From Agreia sp. PsM10 (GTDB lineage Bacteria > Actinomycetota > Actinomycetes > Actinomycetales > Microbacteriaceae): DNA of 64,000 nucleotides. A model generated the notes under the pieces. That model was not told the DNA's origin, ran no database searches, and saw only the letters and a program-made list of their open reading frames with translations. The stretch is from the NCBI RefSeq assembly GCF_030433855.1, contig NZ_JARUXC010000016.1:1-64000 (forward strand), read 5' to 3'. Each line of letters begins with the position of its first letter. The first letter of the stretch is position 1. This document shows positions 17,223 through 25,394 of the stretch, piece by piece. The translations under genes and the position numbers were made by a program.

Positions 17223-17687
17223 ATGAGTACATTCGACCCCTCCACGAATCACCTGAACGACGACGCCGTCGCAGCAGCTGCGGTCGACCGGGGAGACGCC
17301 GTCACCGGCCGTCACGCCCGACCACCTGCCGAGGCGGAACGCGATGCCGGCGCTTTCGCGAGCGACGACACCCAGCCCTTCGATCCCATCACCGACGATG
17401 TCGACGGCAACCACACCGAACGGGCGCAACCGAACCTCAGCGCCCTCGATGAGGTGGCGCATCCGTTTGACCAGACCAACGGCATCGTCGAGGAGGTCGA
17501 CCGCAACCACGGCGAGACGCACACCAACGACGAGCAGCTCGACGCCGACCCCGACCTCGACCCGACGGCGGAGGACGACGAGCCCGGTCGCGAGTCGGCG
17601 AATGACCGCCGTCCGCTCGTGAACACGGCGCTGATCACCGAAGAGGTGTTCGGCGACGACGAGAGAAAGAAGCCCCGCTTCGATTGA
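17223..17687 (+). CDS. Acidic, probably disordered small protein
   Basis: A 154-residue protein very rich in Asp, Glu, Asn and Thr, with few hydrophobic residues. It starts MSTFDPSTNHLNDDAV. Two similar short elements, DDVDGNHTER and EEVDRNHGETH, suggest a weak internal repeat. No domain, signal peptide or membrane segment is visible. The only structured-looking part is the C-terminal NTALITEEVFGDDERKK. It is convergent with the MBL hydrolase, 14 bp apart. Function unknown; it may be a Microbacteriaceae-specific protein. Confidence 0.6.
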   Translation: MSTFDPSTNHLNDDAVAAAAVDRGDAVTGRHARPPAEAERDAGAFASDDTQPFDPITDDVDGNHTERAQPNLSALDEVAHPFDQTNGIVEEVDRNHGETHTNDEQLDADPDLDPTAEDDEPGRESANDRRPLVNTALITEEVFGDDERKKPRFD

Positions 17688-17701
17688 GGCCTGAGCTCGG
17701 G

Positions 17702-18340
17702 CTACACGTCGAGCGAGTCGCCCGGTTCGAGTGCGAAGTACTGTCCGCCGTTCTGTTCGGTGGCCCACTTGATGCGCTCGCCCGTCATCGTCTTCCCCGC
17801 CTTCGAGAGAGTCATCTCGTGGGTGGGGAAGCTCCGTTTCGGCTTCACGGCCAGCACGTAGTCCATCGAGTCGCCGATCTTCAGCCACGGAGCCCCGACG
17901 GGCGCGGCGAGCACGTCGACGTCGACGCCCTCCGGCACCGTGTAGGAGTCGCCGCCGTAGTACACGGAGCCGTTGATGAGCACGCCCACGTTGTCGACCA
18001 CGGGGATCGACGAGTGGATCACCGCGTGCTTCTCGCCGAAGAAACGCAGGGTGAAGGGAGCGACCGTGACCTCGTCGCCCGCCTCGACGATGGTGATCGG
18101 GAACCCGGTCGCGGCATCCGCGACGCCCCTCGGGGCGAAGATGCGGATGTCGGGCGCCTTGTCGAGCAGTCGGGTGAGCTGCTCGGGAGTCCAGTGGTCG
18201 GCGTGCTCGTGGGTGATCACGACGGCGACGGCGCCCGAGGCCTCGGTGATCGCGGTGGTGAACGATCCCGGATCGACGAAGAGCTTCTTTCCCGACTGCT
18301 CGATGATGAGTGCGGCGTGCTCGAGTTTCGTGAGTCTCAT
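17702..18340 (-). CDS. MBL-fold metal-dependent hydrolase (UlaG-like)
   Basis: A 212-residue metallo-beta-lactamase-fold protein. The metal-binding motif is THEHADHW (about 43-50), with further ligands expected in GGDSYTVPE (Asp) and in RSFPTHEM (His). It begins MRLTKLEHAALIIEQSGKKL, like UlaG/L-ascorbate-6-phosphate lactonase relatives. The true substrate of these small stand-alone proteins is usually unknown. The ATG at 18340 is preferred over upstream in-frame codons because it aligns with the family start. It is divergent from the lipid-kinase gene. Confidence 0.85.
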   Translation of the reverse strand: MRLTKLEHAALIIEQSGKKLFVDPGSFTTAITEASGAVAVVITHEHADHWTPEQLTRLLDKAPDIRIFAPRGVADAATGFPITIVEAGDEVTVAPFTLRFFGEKHAVIHSSIPVVDNVGVLINGSVYYGGDSYTVPEGVDVDVLAAPVGAPWLKIGDSMDYVLAVKPKRSFPTHEMTLSKAGKTMTGERIKWATEQNGGQYFALEPGDSLDV

Positions 18341-18407
18341 TTCTCCAGCGTAGAACTCTCGCGGAGGTCTCCGGCCCGCCTTGTACGTAGGCCATAATCG
18401 ACAGATC

Positions 18408-19322
18408 ATGACCACCTCGCCGAAGCGGATCGTCCTCGCGATCAACCCGTCGGCCTCGTTCGGCTCGAGAAGTGCCACGGGCCCTCGCGTCGTCGAGGCG
18501 CTCCTCGCCGAGGGCCATGACGTGGTCGCCCTGACCGAGCTCGATTTCGCCGCGCTCGCGGCCTCCGTTCGACAGGCTCTGGATGCCGGTGGCCCGGCCG
18601 AGGCCGACGCGCTCGTCGTCGTAGGCGGTGACGGCATGGTCAGCCTGGCGGTCAATGCGACCGCCGAGACGGGCATCCCGTTCGGCATCATCCCCTCGGG
18701 CACCGGCAACGACATGGCGCGAGGGCTCGGAATTCCCCTCGACTCGCACGACGACGCCCTGGCCGTTCTCCGCACGGCCCTGACCGCGGGCCCCCGAACG
18801 ATCGATGCGGGCCGTGTGCATCACGCCGACGGAACGACCTGGTTCGGGGGAGTGCTATCGGCCGGATTCGACGCCCTCGTCAACGAGCGTGCGAATCGCA
18901 TGAGCCGTCCGCGCGGGGCGAGTCGTTACGTCATCGCGCTGCTCGCCGAGCTCGTCACGCTGCGCGCCCGCAGCTATGAGCTCACCGTCGACGGAGTGTC
19001 GTCCACCGTGAGCGCATCCCTGATCGCGGTGGCGAACAACCGATCGCTCGGGGGAGGCATGACGGTGACTCCCGATGCGCTCATCGACGACGGATACCTC
19101 GACCTGTTCCGGGTGGGGGCGCTGTCTCGCGTGCGCTTCCTCCGCCTGTTTCCGAAAGTGTTCTCGGGCAGCCACACCGGGCTCGACATCGTCGACATCT
19201 CCCGGGTGACGCGCGTGCGCATCGATGCGGACGACGTGATCGCCTACGCCGACGGCGAGAGAGTCGGCCCTCTTCCGGTCGAGGTCGAGGTCGTCGCGGG
19301 GGCGCTCCGTATCCTCGCCTGA
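18408..19322 (+). CDS. Diacylglycerol kinase-family lipid kinase
   Basis: A 304-residue DAGK/sphingosine-kinase-fold protein. It has the N-terminal RIVLAINPSASFG, the ATP-binding GGDGMVSLAVN, and PSGTGNDMARGLGIP, followed by the C-terminal beta-sandwich (VANNRSLGGGM, PDALIDDGYLDLF). Bacterial members phosphorylate diacylglycerol so it can re-enter phospholipid synthesis; some act in mannosylated-lipid synthesis. No clear ribosome-binding site is present before the ATG. It is followed by tRNA-Glu. Confidence 0.85.
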   Translation: MTTSPKRIVLAINPSASFGSRSATGPRVVEALLAEGHDVVALTELDFAALAASVRQALDAGGPAEADALVVVGGDGMVSLAVNATAETGIPFGIIPSGTGNDMARGLGIPLDSHDDALAVLRTALTAGPRTIDAGRVHHADGTTWFGGVLSAGFDALVNERANRMSRPRGASRYVIALLAELVTLRARSYELTVDGVSSTVSASLIAVANNRSLGGGMTVTPDALIDDGYLDLFRVGALSRVRFLRLFPKVFSGSHTGLDIVDISRVTRVRIDADDVIAYADGERVGPLPVEVEVVAGALRILA

Positions 19323-19373
19323 GCCGATTGGCATTGAGGGCGGATCGTATGGCATACTCGTTGAGTTGCAGAC

Positions 19374-19446
19374 GGCCCCATCGTTTAGCGGCCTAGGACA
19401 CCGCCCTCTCACGGCGGCAGCACCGGTTCGAATCCGGTTGGGGTCA
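19374..19446 (+). tRNA. tRNA-Glu (CUC)
   Basis: The 73-base tRNA folds fully. Acceptor arm GGCCCCA pairs with TGGGGTC (one G-T), the D arm carries TAGCGGCCTAGGA, the anticodon stem CCGCC/GGCGG carries CTC, and the T arm reads CCGGTTCGAATCCGG. The discriminator base is A. CCA is not encoded. Confidence 0.95.
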
Positions 19447-19451
19447 CAGAC

Positions 19452-19488
19452 AGCCCGGTTCCCCTGATTCAGGGGCGCCGGGCTTTTT
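19452..19488 (+). terminator. Rho-independent terminator after tRNA-Glu
   Basis: AGCCCGG (19452-19458) pairs with CCGGGCT (19478-19484), with an inner CCCCTGATTCAGGGG hairpin, followed by TTTTT. Confidence 0.9.
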
Positions 19489-19551
19489 CGTGTGCTCTTT
19501 TCGCGCTCGTCTCCCGGATCGCTCCCGCCGTGCGACATTTTTAATGCAAGA

Positions 19552-19571
19552 ATCTGCGTATGAATGCAGAT
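19552..19571. promoter_or_regulatory. Candidate ArsR operator overlapping start codon
   Basis: ATCTGC (19552-19557) and GCAGAT (19566-19571) form a perfect inverted repeat with an eight-base spacer, covering the ATG of the ArsR gene. There is no ribosome-binding site in front of this ATG, so the message may be leaderless. Confidence 0.4.
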
Positions 19572-19928
19572 AACACGTGCGGTCGCCACCCCGACAGCCA
19601 GTACGTCGAACTGGCCGTGGAGATCTTCTCGATGCTCGCCGACGCCACTCGGGTGCGGATCGTCTTGGCGCTGCGAGACGGCGAGCTGCCCGTCAACAGG
19701 ATCGCCGAGATCGTGGAGAAGAGCCCTGCCGCGGTGTCGCAGCACTTGGCCAAACTCCGTCTGTCGCGGATCGTCTCGACACGGCAGGAGGGCACCAAGG
19801 TCTTCTACCGACTCGAAAACGAGCATGCCCGCCAACTCGTCAGCGATGCCATATTCCAGGCCGAGCACGCGCTGAGCGGCAACCCTCCCCACCACGACCC
19901 GGTGAAGCGTGCTGTCGAGCCTGCGTAA
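19560..19928 (+). CDS. ArsR/SmtB-family metal-responsive regulator
   Basis: A 122-residue winged-helix repressor. Its DNA-binding region is LADATRVRIVLALRDGELPVNRIAEIVEKSPAAVSQHLAKL-like (about 25-66), and the wing is RQEGTKVFYRL. An N-terminal Cys-Gly-Arg-His and a C-terminal stretch with His (NPPHHDP) and Glu/His residues could bind metal, as in CzrA/NmtR-type sensors. It overlaps the downstream DMT transporter by 20 bases and so probably controls it. The inducing metal is not evident from sequence. Confidence 0.85.
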   Translation: MNADNTCGRHPDSQYVELAVEIFSMLADATRVRIVLALRDGELPVNRIAEIVEKSPAAVSQHLAKLRLSRIVSTRQEGTKVFYRLENEHARQLVSDAIFQAEHALSGNPPHHDPVKRAVEPA

Positions 19929-20952
19929 TCGGGGCGTTCAAGCGGCGCTGCTGTCGGCAGTGCTGTTCGGCGCCGGTGCTCCGGCGGCGAAGTATCTGCT
20001 CGGTTCGGTGAGTCCGTGGCTGTTGGCGGGCCTTCTGTACACCGGATCCGGGCTGGGCCTCGGCCTCATCCGGCTCATCCGCCGATCACCTCGAGTCCGT
20101 CTCGCCCGCGCGGAATACCTGCCATTGGGTGGTGCGATCCTGTTCGGCGGCATCCTCGGGCCCGTGCTGCTCATGGTCGGTCTGGTGGGAATGCCCGCCT
20201 CAGGTGCCTCGCTGATGCTCAACGCGGAGGGTGTCTTCACCGCGCTTCTGGCGTGGTTCGTGTTCAGGGAGAACGTCGACCGGAGGATAGCTCTCGGCAT
20301 GCTGGCGATCGTGACGGGTGCGATCGTCCTGAGTGTTCCTGCGGGTGCGGATCTTGGCACGGCTCTGCCCTCGCTCGCGGTGATCGGCGCCTGCCTCTGC
20401 TGGGGCATCGACAACAATCTCACGCGGATCGTTGCGCTGAACGACGCCACGTGGCTCGCCGCGATCAAGGGGGCTGTCGCCGGTCCGGTGAATCTTGCGC
20501 TGGCATTCGCACTGGGCGCCCAGCTGCCGGCAATCGGAAACGTCGCGGCCGCCTTGGTCGTCGGATTCTTCGCCTACGGCGTGAGCCTGGTGCTGTTCAT
20601 CGTCGCTATGCGCCACGTCGGAACCGCGCGGGCCGGCGCGTACTACTCCGTAGCACCGTTCTTCGGAGCGGTCCTCGCCGTCGGTCTCGGAGAACCGGTG
20701 ACGGTCGCTTTGGTTGCCGCTAGCCTGCTGATGGCCGTCGGCGTCTGGCTTCACCTGACCGAGCGGCATGAGCACGAGCACACCCACGAGGCGATCACCC
20801 ACGAGCACTGGCATGTTCACGACGACCACCATCAACACGAGCACGATGAGGCGGTGGCGCCCGGTGTGCGGCACAAGCACGTGCACACCCACGACCCCAT
20901 CACTCATACCCACGAGCACTATCCCGACAGTCATCACCGGCATTCTCACTAG
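19909..20952 (+). CDS. DMT/EamA transporter with His-rich tail
   Basis: A 347-residue membrane protein of the drug/metabolite transporter superfamily, with about ten hydrophobic helices arranged as two EamA repeats (residues 10-280). Its last 63 residues hold 23 histidines in HEHEHTH-like runs, a probable metal-binding cytoplasmic tail. The GTG start lies inside the ArsR gene, so expression is coupled to a metal-sensing repressor. This makes metal efflux or metal-chelate transport the best guess. The ion is unknown; nickel, cobalt or zinc would all fit. Confidence 0.85.
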   Translation: MLSSLRNRGVQAALLSAVLFGAGAPAAKYLLGSVSPWLLAGLLYTGSGLGLGLIRLIRRSPRVRLARAEYLPLGGAILFGGILGPVLLMVGLVGMPASGASLMLNAEGVFTALLAWFVFRENVDRRIALGMLAIVTGAIVLSVPAGADLGTALPSLAVIGACLCWGIDNNLTRIVALNDATWLAAIKGAVAGPVNLALAFALGAQLPAIGNVAAALVVGFFAYGVSLVLFIVAMRHVGTARAGAYYSVAPFFGAVLAVGLGEPVTVALVAASLLMAVGVWLHLTERHEHEHTHEAITHEHWHVHDDHHQHEHDEAVAPGVRHKHVHTHDPITHTHEHYPDSHHRHSH

Positions 20953-20962
20953 TCGTTCGTCG

Positions 20963-20981
20963 GGGGTAGTACCAGTACCCC
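20963..20981. promoter_or_regulatory. Inverted repeat before alcohol dehydrogenase
   Basis: GGGGTA (20963-20968) and TACCCC (20976-20981) are perfect six-base arms with a seven-base spacer in the 110-base gap before the dehydrogenase. It could be an operator; no local regulator points to it. Confidence 0.25.
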
Positions 20982-21062
20982 GAACATCCGGGACTCTCGG
21001 AGGCGAAGGATGCAAGAGTTGATTCACCACAGTGATCCCGGATAGAAGGAACTGACCTCAGC

Positions 21063-22094
21063 ATGCGAGCAACCCTGATGTACGGCGCCGGAGACGTGCG
21101 CGTCGAGACCGTGGCCGATCCCGTGATCCAGGAACCGACCGATGCCATCGTGCGCATCGTCGCCGGATGCATCTGCGGCAGCGACCTGTGGCCGTACGCG
21201 TCGCGCAAGGACACCGACGAGGGGTCCCGCATGGGGCACGAGTTCGTCGGAGTCATCGAGGAGCTGGGCTCCGAGACCACCGATCTCGCCATCGGCGACT
21301 TCGTGATCGTGCCGTTCGTCGTCTCCGACGGCACCTGCGACTTCTGCCGCGAGGGCCTGCAGACCTCGTGCCGCCACGGCGGGCATTGGGGCGGCGACCA
21401 GGACGGCGGGCAGGGCGAGCGCGCCCGCGTACCCCAGGCATCCGGAACCGTCGTCGTCGTGCCCGTGGGCTTCGACGAGAAGCTCATCCCGTCGCTGCTG
21501 AGCCTGTCCGATGTGATGTCGACGGGGTACCACGCGGCCAAGAAGGCGCAGATCGAAGCGGGCCAGACCGTCGCCGTGATCGGCGACGGAGCCGTCGGCC
21601 TCTCCGCGGTCATCGCGGCGAAGCTCATGGGAGCCACTCGCATCATCCTGATGGGCCGGCACGAGGCGCGTACCGATCTGGGACGCGAGTTCGGTGCCAC
21701 CGACGTCGTGGCCGAGAGGGGCGACGAGGCGATCGCCCGCGTTCTGGAGCTGACCGACGGCGATGGCGCCCACGCCGTGCTCGAGGCCGTGGGGCTGAGG
21801 CCCGCCCTCGAGACCGCGATCGCGATCGTGCGCGACGGCGGCGTGATCAGCCGGGTCGGCGTTCCACAGTTCACCGAGGTGCCGATCGGCCGACGCGAGT
21901 TCATGCGCAACATCACCCTCACCGGTGGGGTCGCACCGGCCCGCGCGTACATCGATGAACTGCTTCCTCTGGTGCTCGATGGCACCATCGAGCCCGGCAA
22001 GGTCTTCGATCGCACCATCGGCATCGACGAGGTGCCGGCCGGCTACAAGGCCATGGCCGACCGCGAGGCGCTCAAGGTGCTGATCCGCCCGTGA
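21063..22094 (+). CDS. Zinc-dependent alcohol dehydrogenase
   Basis: A 343-residue medium-chain dehydrogenase. Catalytic zinc ligands are Cys in AGCICGSDLWP (about 34-44) and the GHE motif (MGHEFVG, about 58-64). The structural-zinc lobe has CDFCREGLQTSC, with three cysteines. The Rossmann motif is VAVIGDGAVGLSAVIAAKLMGA (about 171-192). It should oxidise or reduce an alcohol/aldehyde with NAD(P). GAAGGAA lies about 16-20 bases upstream, which is rather far for a ribosome-binding site. It is monocistronic. Confidence 0.85.
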   Translation: MRATLMYGAGDVRVETVADPVIQEPTDAIVRIVAGCICGSDLWPYASRKDTDEGSRMGHEFVGVIEELGSETTDLAIGDFVIVPFVVSDGTCDFCREGLQTSCRHGGHWGGDQDGGQGERARVPQASGTVVVVPVGFDEKLIPSLLSLSDVMSTGYHAAKKAQIEAGQTVAVIGDGAVGLSAVIAAKLMGATRIILMGRHEARTDLGREFGATDVVAERGDEAIARVLELTDGDGAHAVLEAVGLRPALETAIAIVRDGGVISRVGVPQFTEVPIGRREFMRNITLTGGVAPARAYIDELLPLVLDGTIEPGKVFDRTIGIDEVPAGYKAMADREALKVLIRP

Positions 22095-22172
22095 GTGCGA
22101 CGTGTTGCGCCGCATGACGGCCGCGGATGTCGTCGGCCCGGTCGGGCGCATCCGCATGGGTACTGTGAATTC

Positions 22173-23204
22173 ATGAGCACAGACAGCCCTCGCGACCTGA
22201 AGAGCCTCGGATTTCTCACCATCGGCTTCTTCGACGAGGCCGATCCGTTCGGCGGGCACGAGAGCACCCTGCAGATCATCGAACTGGGCGAGCAGTTGGG
22301 CTTCGACAGCGCCTGGCTGCGCGACCGGCACCTGCAGCACGGAATCTCGTCGCCGGTCGCGGTGCTGGCTGCCGCGAGCCAGCGCACGAGTCGCATCGAG
22401 CTCGGCACGGCGGTGATCCCGCTCGGGCTCGAGAACCCGTTCCGGCTCGCCGAAGACCTCTCGACCGTCGACGTGCTGAGCCGAGGCCGACTGAACCCGG
22501 GCGTGAGCGTCGGAGTGCCGACGCATTTCGATGACATCAAGCACCACCTGTATCCCGACTCGTGGCAGAACGAGAACTTCACCACCGAACGGGTGGATCG
22601 ACTGCTGCACAACCTTCGCGGCGATGCGGTGAGCACGTTCGAGGGAACGGAGGGCATCGAGGCGTACTCGACGCGGATCCAGCCCCATTCTCCCGGCCTC
22701 GCCGACAGAGTCTGGTACGGAGCAGCCGGCCTGTCGTCGGCCGCCTGGGCGGGGGAGCGCGGGCTCAATCTGCTGAGCAGCAGCGTCGTGCGCGCCGAGG
22801 AGGACGACGACTTCGCCCGCATCCAACGGGCGCAGATCGATCTCTTCCGCGACCGGCACCCCTTGGGGCAGGCGGCTCGTGCCTCGCAGGGCCTCGTGGT
22901 CATACCCACCGACACCGCCACGGCTGAGCAGGCGGCGAAGTACCGAGCGTTCGCCGAGCGGCGATTCGCCCGCACGACCGCGCCGCAGGGGCCGCAGCGG
23001 ATGCTCTTCGCGCCGGATCTCGTGGGGACCTCGGAGGAGATCGCCGATGCGCTGCGGGCTCACGCGGGATATCGAGCCGTCGACGAGGTCGTCTTTGCGC
23101 TGCCGTTCACACTCGAACACGACGACGACGTGCAGATCCTCACCGACATCGCCACCATTCTCGCGCCTCTCCTAGGCTGGGAATCTCCGCACAAATCAGA
23201 CTGA
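22173..23204 (+). CDS. LLM-class flavin-dependent oxidoreductase
   Basis: A 343-residue luciferase-like TIM-barrel enzyme. Recognisable parts are IIELGEQLGFDSAWLRDRHLQ (about 31-51), RIELGTAVIPLGLENPFRLAEDL, and the C-terminal LVGTSEEIADALRAH. These proteins use FMNH2 or F420. The retained FMN-type substrate loop suggests a flavin monooxygenase, but the substrate is unknown. The ATG at 22173 is preceded by a poor ribosome-binding site. It is close to, but probably separate from, the dehydrogenase gene. Confidence 0.8.
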   Translation: MSTDSPRDLKSLGFLTIGFFDEADPFGGHESTLQIIELGEQLGFDSAWLRDRHLQHGISSPVAVLAAASQRTSRIELGTAVIPLGLENPFRLAEDLSTVDVLSRGRLNPGVSVGVPTHFDDIKHHLYPDSWQNENFTTERVDRLLHNLRGDAVSTFEGTEGIEAYSTRIQPHSPGLADRVWYGAAGLSSAAWAGERGLNLLSSSVVRAEEDDDFARIQRAQIDLFRDRHPLGQAARASQGLVVIPTDTATAEQAAKYRAFAERRFARTTAPQGPQRMLFAPDLVGTSEEIADALRAHAGYRAVDEVVFALPFTLEHDDDVQILTDIATILAPLLGWESPHKSD

Positions 23205-23313
23205 AGAGCCCCATGTCAAGCCCTGTGCCCCGAATGGGGCACGAGCGCTAGTGTCTTGGCTGCAGTAGTCGAAATCCGTCTGCTGCACTACACAGTGCAT
23301 TGGAGAGACAGTC

Positions 23314-23586
23314 ATGAGCTTTCTCGGTTTTCTTCTTCTCGGTCTGATCGCGGGCGCAATCGCTAAGGCGATTCTTCCGGGCAAGCAGGGTGGCGGCTGG
23401 GTCATCACCCTCATCCTCGGTGTCGTCGGTGCCCTCATCGGTGGATGGATCGGCAACGCTGTCTTCGGCGTCGACATGGGTGGTTTCTTTGACATTCGGT
23501 CGTGGCTGCTCGCCATCGGTGGTTCGATCGTTGTGCTTCTCATCTACGGCCTCATCGTGGGTCGCGGAAGCCGCAGCCGCGCGTAA
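23314..23586 (+). CDS. GlsB/YeaQ/YmgE stress-response membrane protein
   Basis: A 90-residue protein with three hydrophobic helices and the family pattern GLIAGAIAKAILPG at the start, GWVITLILGVVGALIGGWIG in the middle, and a basic end (GRGSRSRA). Members are induced by envelope and general stress in many actinobacteria; the molecular function is unknown. It is monocistronic, with GGAGAGAC before the ATG and a strong terminator behind it. Confidence 0.9.
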   Translation: MSFLGFLLLGLIAGAIAKAILPGKQGGGWVITLILGVVGALIGGWIGNAVFGVDMGGFFDIRSWLLAIGGSIVVLLIYGLIVGRGSRSRA

Positions 23587-23602
23587 CGCGCCAACACACG
23601 CT

Positions 23603-23639
23603 CGAAACGCCTCGGCCCCTTGTGGGTCGGGGCGTTTCG
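23603..23639 (+). terminator. Hairpin terminator after GlsB-like gene
   Basis: CGAAACGCC (23603-23611) pairs with GGCGTTTCG (23631-23639), and the inner part can extend through CGGCCCC/GGTCGG. It lies directly upstream of the PadR-regulated promoter. Confidence 0.75.
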
Positions 23640-23662
23640 TCGTTAAGCCGGGCGTCGGCATC

Positions 23663-23736
23663 CAATTCGCGATATATCTTGACTGGATCACAATTCGCGA
23701 TATATCTTGAGATCAATCAACGCGATATATCGCGTT
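23663..23736 (+). promoter_or_regulatory. PadR-type promoter with three operator sites
   Basis: The 20-mer CAATTCGCGATATATCTTGA occurs twice (23663-23682 and 23691-23710). A perfect 18-base palindrome, AACGCGATATATCGCGTT, follows at 23719-23736. A promoter fits inside: -35 TTGACT at 23679-23684 and -10 TATATC at 23701-23706 with a 16-base spacer. All sites share CGCGATATAT, and the PadR protein two genes on is the obvious candidate to bind them. Confidence 0.75.
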
Positions 23737-23757
23737 CTCGACCTCAAGGAGAATTTC

Positions 23758-24648
23758 ATGGCCATCGAGAAGTGGCTGGTCACCGGCCCCAAAGTCATCG
23801 ACCTCGAACTCGTGCGTTCGGTCAAGATCAGCCTCATCGGCGGCAAGATCGACGTGATCGCCCACGATGAGCCCGGCGCCCGCGTCGAGGTGCATTCTGT
23901 CTCGGGGAGAGACCTCAAGGTCTCTATCGACGGCGACGTGCTCGAGATCGACCACCCGCAGCTCAGCTGGGAGAACTTCATCGAGGTCTTCAAGTCGTTC
24001 AAGGGCAACGCGAAGGCCGACATCAGCATCATGATTCCGCGCGACGCGAGCCTGAAGTTCGGCGTCGTCAACGCCGGGGCCCTCATCTCGGGCCTGCGCA
24101 CCGACGCCCGGGTCAACTCCGTGTCGGGTGACATCGTGATCGACGACATCGTCGGCGACCTCGACATCAACACCGTCAGCGGCGAGATCTCTGTGAGCGA
24201 CCAGGAGGGCGTGCTGAATGCGCACACCGTCACCGGCGACATCACGGTCACCGGCGCGCTGCGCAAGTTCTCCGCCGACGGGGTCTCCGGTGCCGTGTTC
24301 CTCGACCTCACCGGCGTTCCCGAGGAGATCAGCAACAACACGGTCAGCGGTGACCTCACGGTGCGCCTCGACCAGGATGTTCCGGCGCGCTTCACCCTCA
24401 ACAGCGTGAGCGGCACGCTGCAGGTCGACTCGACCATCACCCGCGGAACCCGCGGCCGCGGCTTCAACCACACGTCGGGCACCCTCGACACGAAGTGGGT
24501 CGAGGTGCGCGCGAACTCGGTGTCGGGCGACATCACGTCGGTGCGACGCGCGACCGTCGGGGCATCGAACGTTCCGTCATCGGGCGTGTTCGACGCACCC
24601 GTCGACGATGCCGCGCCGTTCGACGCACCGGAGGGGGAATCCCTGTGA
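23758..24648 (+). CDS. DUF4097-family beta-strand repeat protein
   Basis: A 296-residue protein built from short repeating beta strands (for example RVNSVSGDIVIDDIVGDL, then INTVSGEISVSD and AHTVTGDITVTG). This is typical of DUF4097/DUF4098 adhesin-like proteins that may form a beta-helix. No signal peptide is visible, so it is probably cytoplasmic. AAGGAGA lies six bases before the ATG. Its stop overlaps the PadR start as GTGA. DUF4097-PadR pairs are common in actinobacteria and bacilli; the role is unclear and a stress or envelope function is often assumed. Confidence 0.85.
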   Translation: MAIEKWLVTGPKVIDLELVRSVKISLIGGKIDVIAHDEPGARVEVHSVSGRDLKVSIDGDVLEIDHPQLSWENFIEVFKSFKGNAKADISIMIPRDASLKFGVVNAGALISGLRTDARVNSVSGDIVIDDIVGDLDINTVSGEISVSDQEGVLNAHTVTGDITVTGALRKFSADGVSGAVFLDLTGVPEEISNNTVSGDLTVRLDQDVPARFTLNSVSGTLQVDSTITRGTRGRGFNHTSGTLDTKWVEVRANSVSGDITSVRRATVGASNVPSSGVFDAPVDDAAPFDAPEGESL

Positions 24649-25364
24649 CCCCCGTCTTCGGCCACGGCCACCTGCGGCTCTACCTGCTCAAGCTGCTCGA
24701 CGAGTCGCCCAAGCACGGCTACGAATTGATCCAGGCTCTCAGCGAGCGCTTCGGCGGCACCTACGCGCCGAGCGCGGGCACGATCTACCCTCGGCTCGCG
24801 AAGCTCGAAGACGAGGGGCTGGTCACCAAGACCGCCGACGGCCGCAAGACCGTCTACGAGATCACCGAGGTCGGGCGCGCAGAACTCGCCGCTCGCGAGG
24901 GTGAGCTCACCTCGATCGAGAACGACCTCACCGACAGTGTTCGCCGGCTCGCCGACGAGGTGCGCTCGGGTGTAGGCGAGGCGATGAAGAGCCTGCGGGC
25001 CGATCTCGCTTCGGCCGCGCGCCAGGCGCGTGAGGCGACGGATGCGACGAGCCAGTCGTACTCGTCGTGGTTCGCCTTCGATTCCACTCAGGATTCGCCC
25101 ACTCACGGTGCGAAGGGCGAGACGCCCGCCGACGAGACGGCCGGTCCCGCAGACGAGACGCCGGCGTCGGCCGACGCGTCGCGGGATGCGAGTCGCAACG
25201 AGATCCGCGACGTCGACATCGCGCTGGCCGAGTTCCGCCAGTCGGTGCGCACAGCACTCCGATCGAGCGGGGCGAGGGGAACCGTGCCCGCGGGCACGGC
25301 CGCCGCATTCGCCCGCCGCCTCGACGAGGTGCGCGCATCCCTTCTCGACGACCTGAAGAAGTAG
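24645..25364 (+). CDS. PadR-family transcriptional regulator
   Basis: A 239-residue regulator. The winged helix has the PadR signature LRLYLLKLLDESPKHGYELI (about 10-29), SAGTIYPRLAKLEDEGLV and KTVYEITEVGRAEL. A helical C-terminal half follows (about 80-135 and 180-239), separated by an acidic, Thr/Ala-rich linker. It overlaps DUF4097 by four bases and likely represses the shared promoter through the CGCGATATAT sites. The long linker and extra C-terminal helices are larger than in minimal PadR proteins of about 110 residues. Confidence 0.9.
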   Translation: MTPVFGHGHLRLYLLKLLDESPKHGYELIQALSERFGGTYAPSAGTIYPRLAKLEDEGLVTKTADGRKTVYEITEVGRAELAAREGELTSIENDLTDSVRRLADEVRSGVGEAMKSLRADLASAARQAREATDATSQSYSSWFAFDSTQDSPTHGAKGETPADETAGPADETPASADASRDASRNEIRDVDIALAEFRQSVRTALRSSGARGTVPAGTAAAFARRLDEVRASLLDDLKK

Positions 25365-25394
25365 CCGCCGAGGCGGAGGTTCGTCGGGCGGCTA
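25362..25394. terminator. Hairpin containing both convergent stop codons
   Basis: TAGCCGCC (25362-25369) pairs with GGCGGCTA (25387-25394). The arms begin with the PadR stop and, on the other strand, the YqhA-family stop. It is a likely bidirectional terminator without T-tract. Confidence 0.5.

Noticed and set aside
20760-20950. Repeated CACGAGCAC-like words that could be taken for a DNA repeat array
   Set aside because: They are codons for the His/Glu-rich tail of the transporter, with no constant spacer. There is no CRISPR array in the window.
21024-23120. Long minus-strand frame opposite the dehydrogenase and LLM genes
   Set aside because: No motif and shadow composition. The plus-strand genes are unmistakable.
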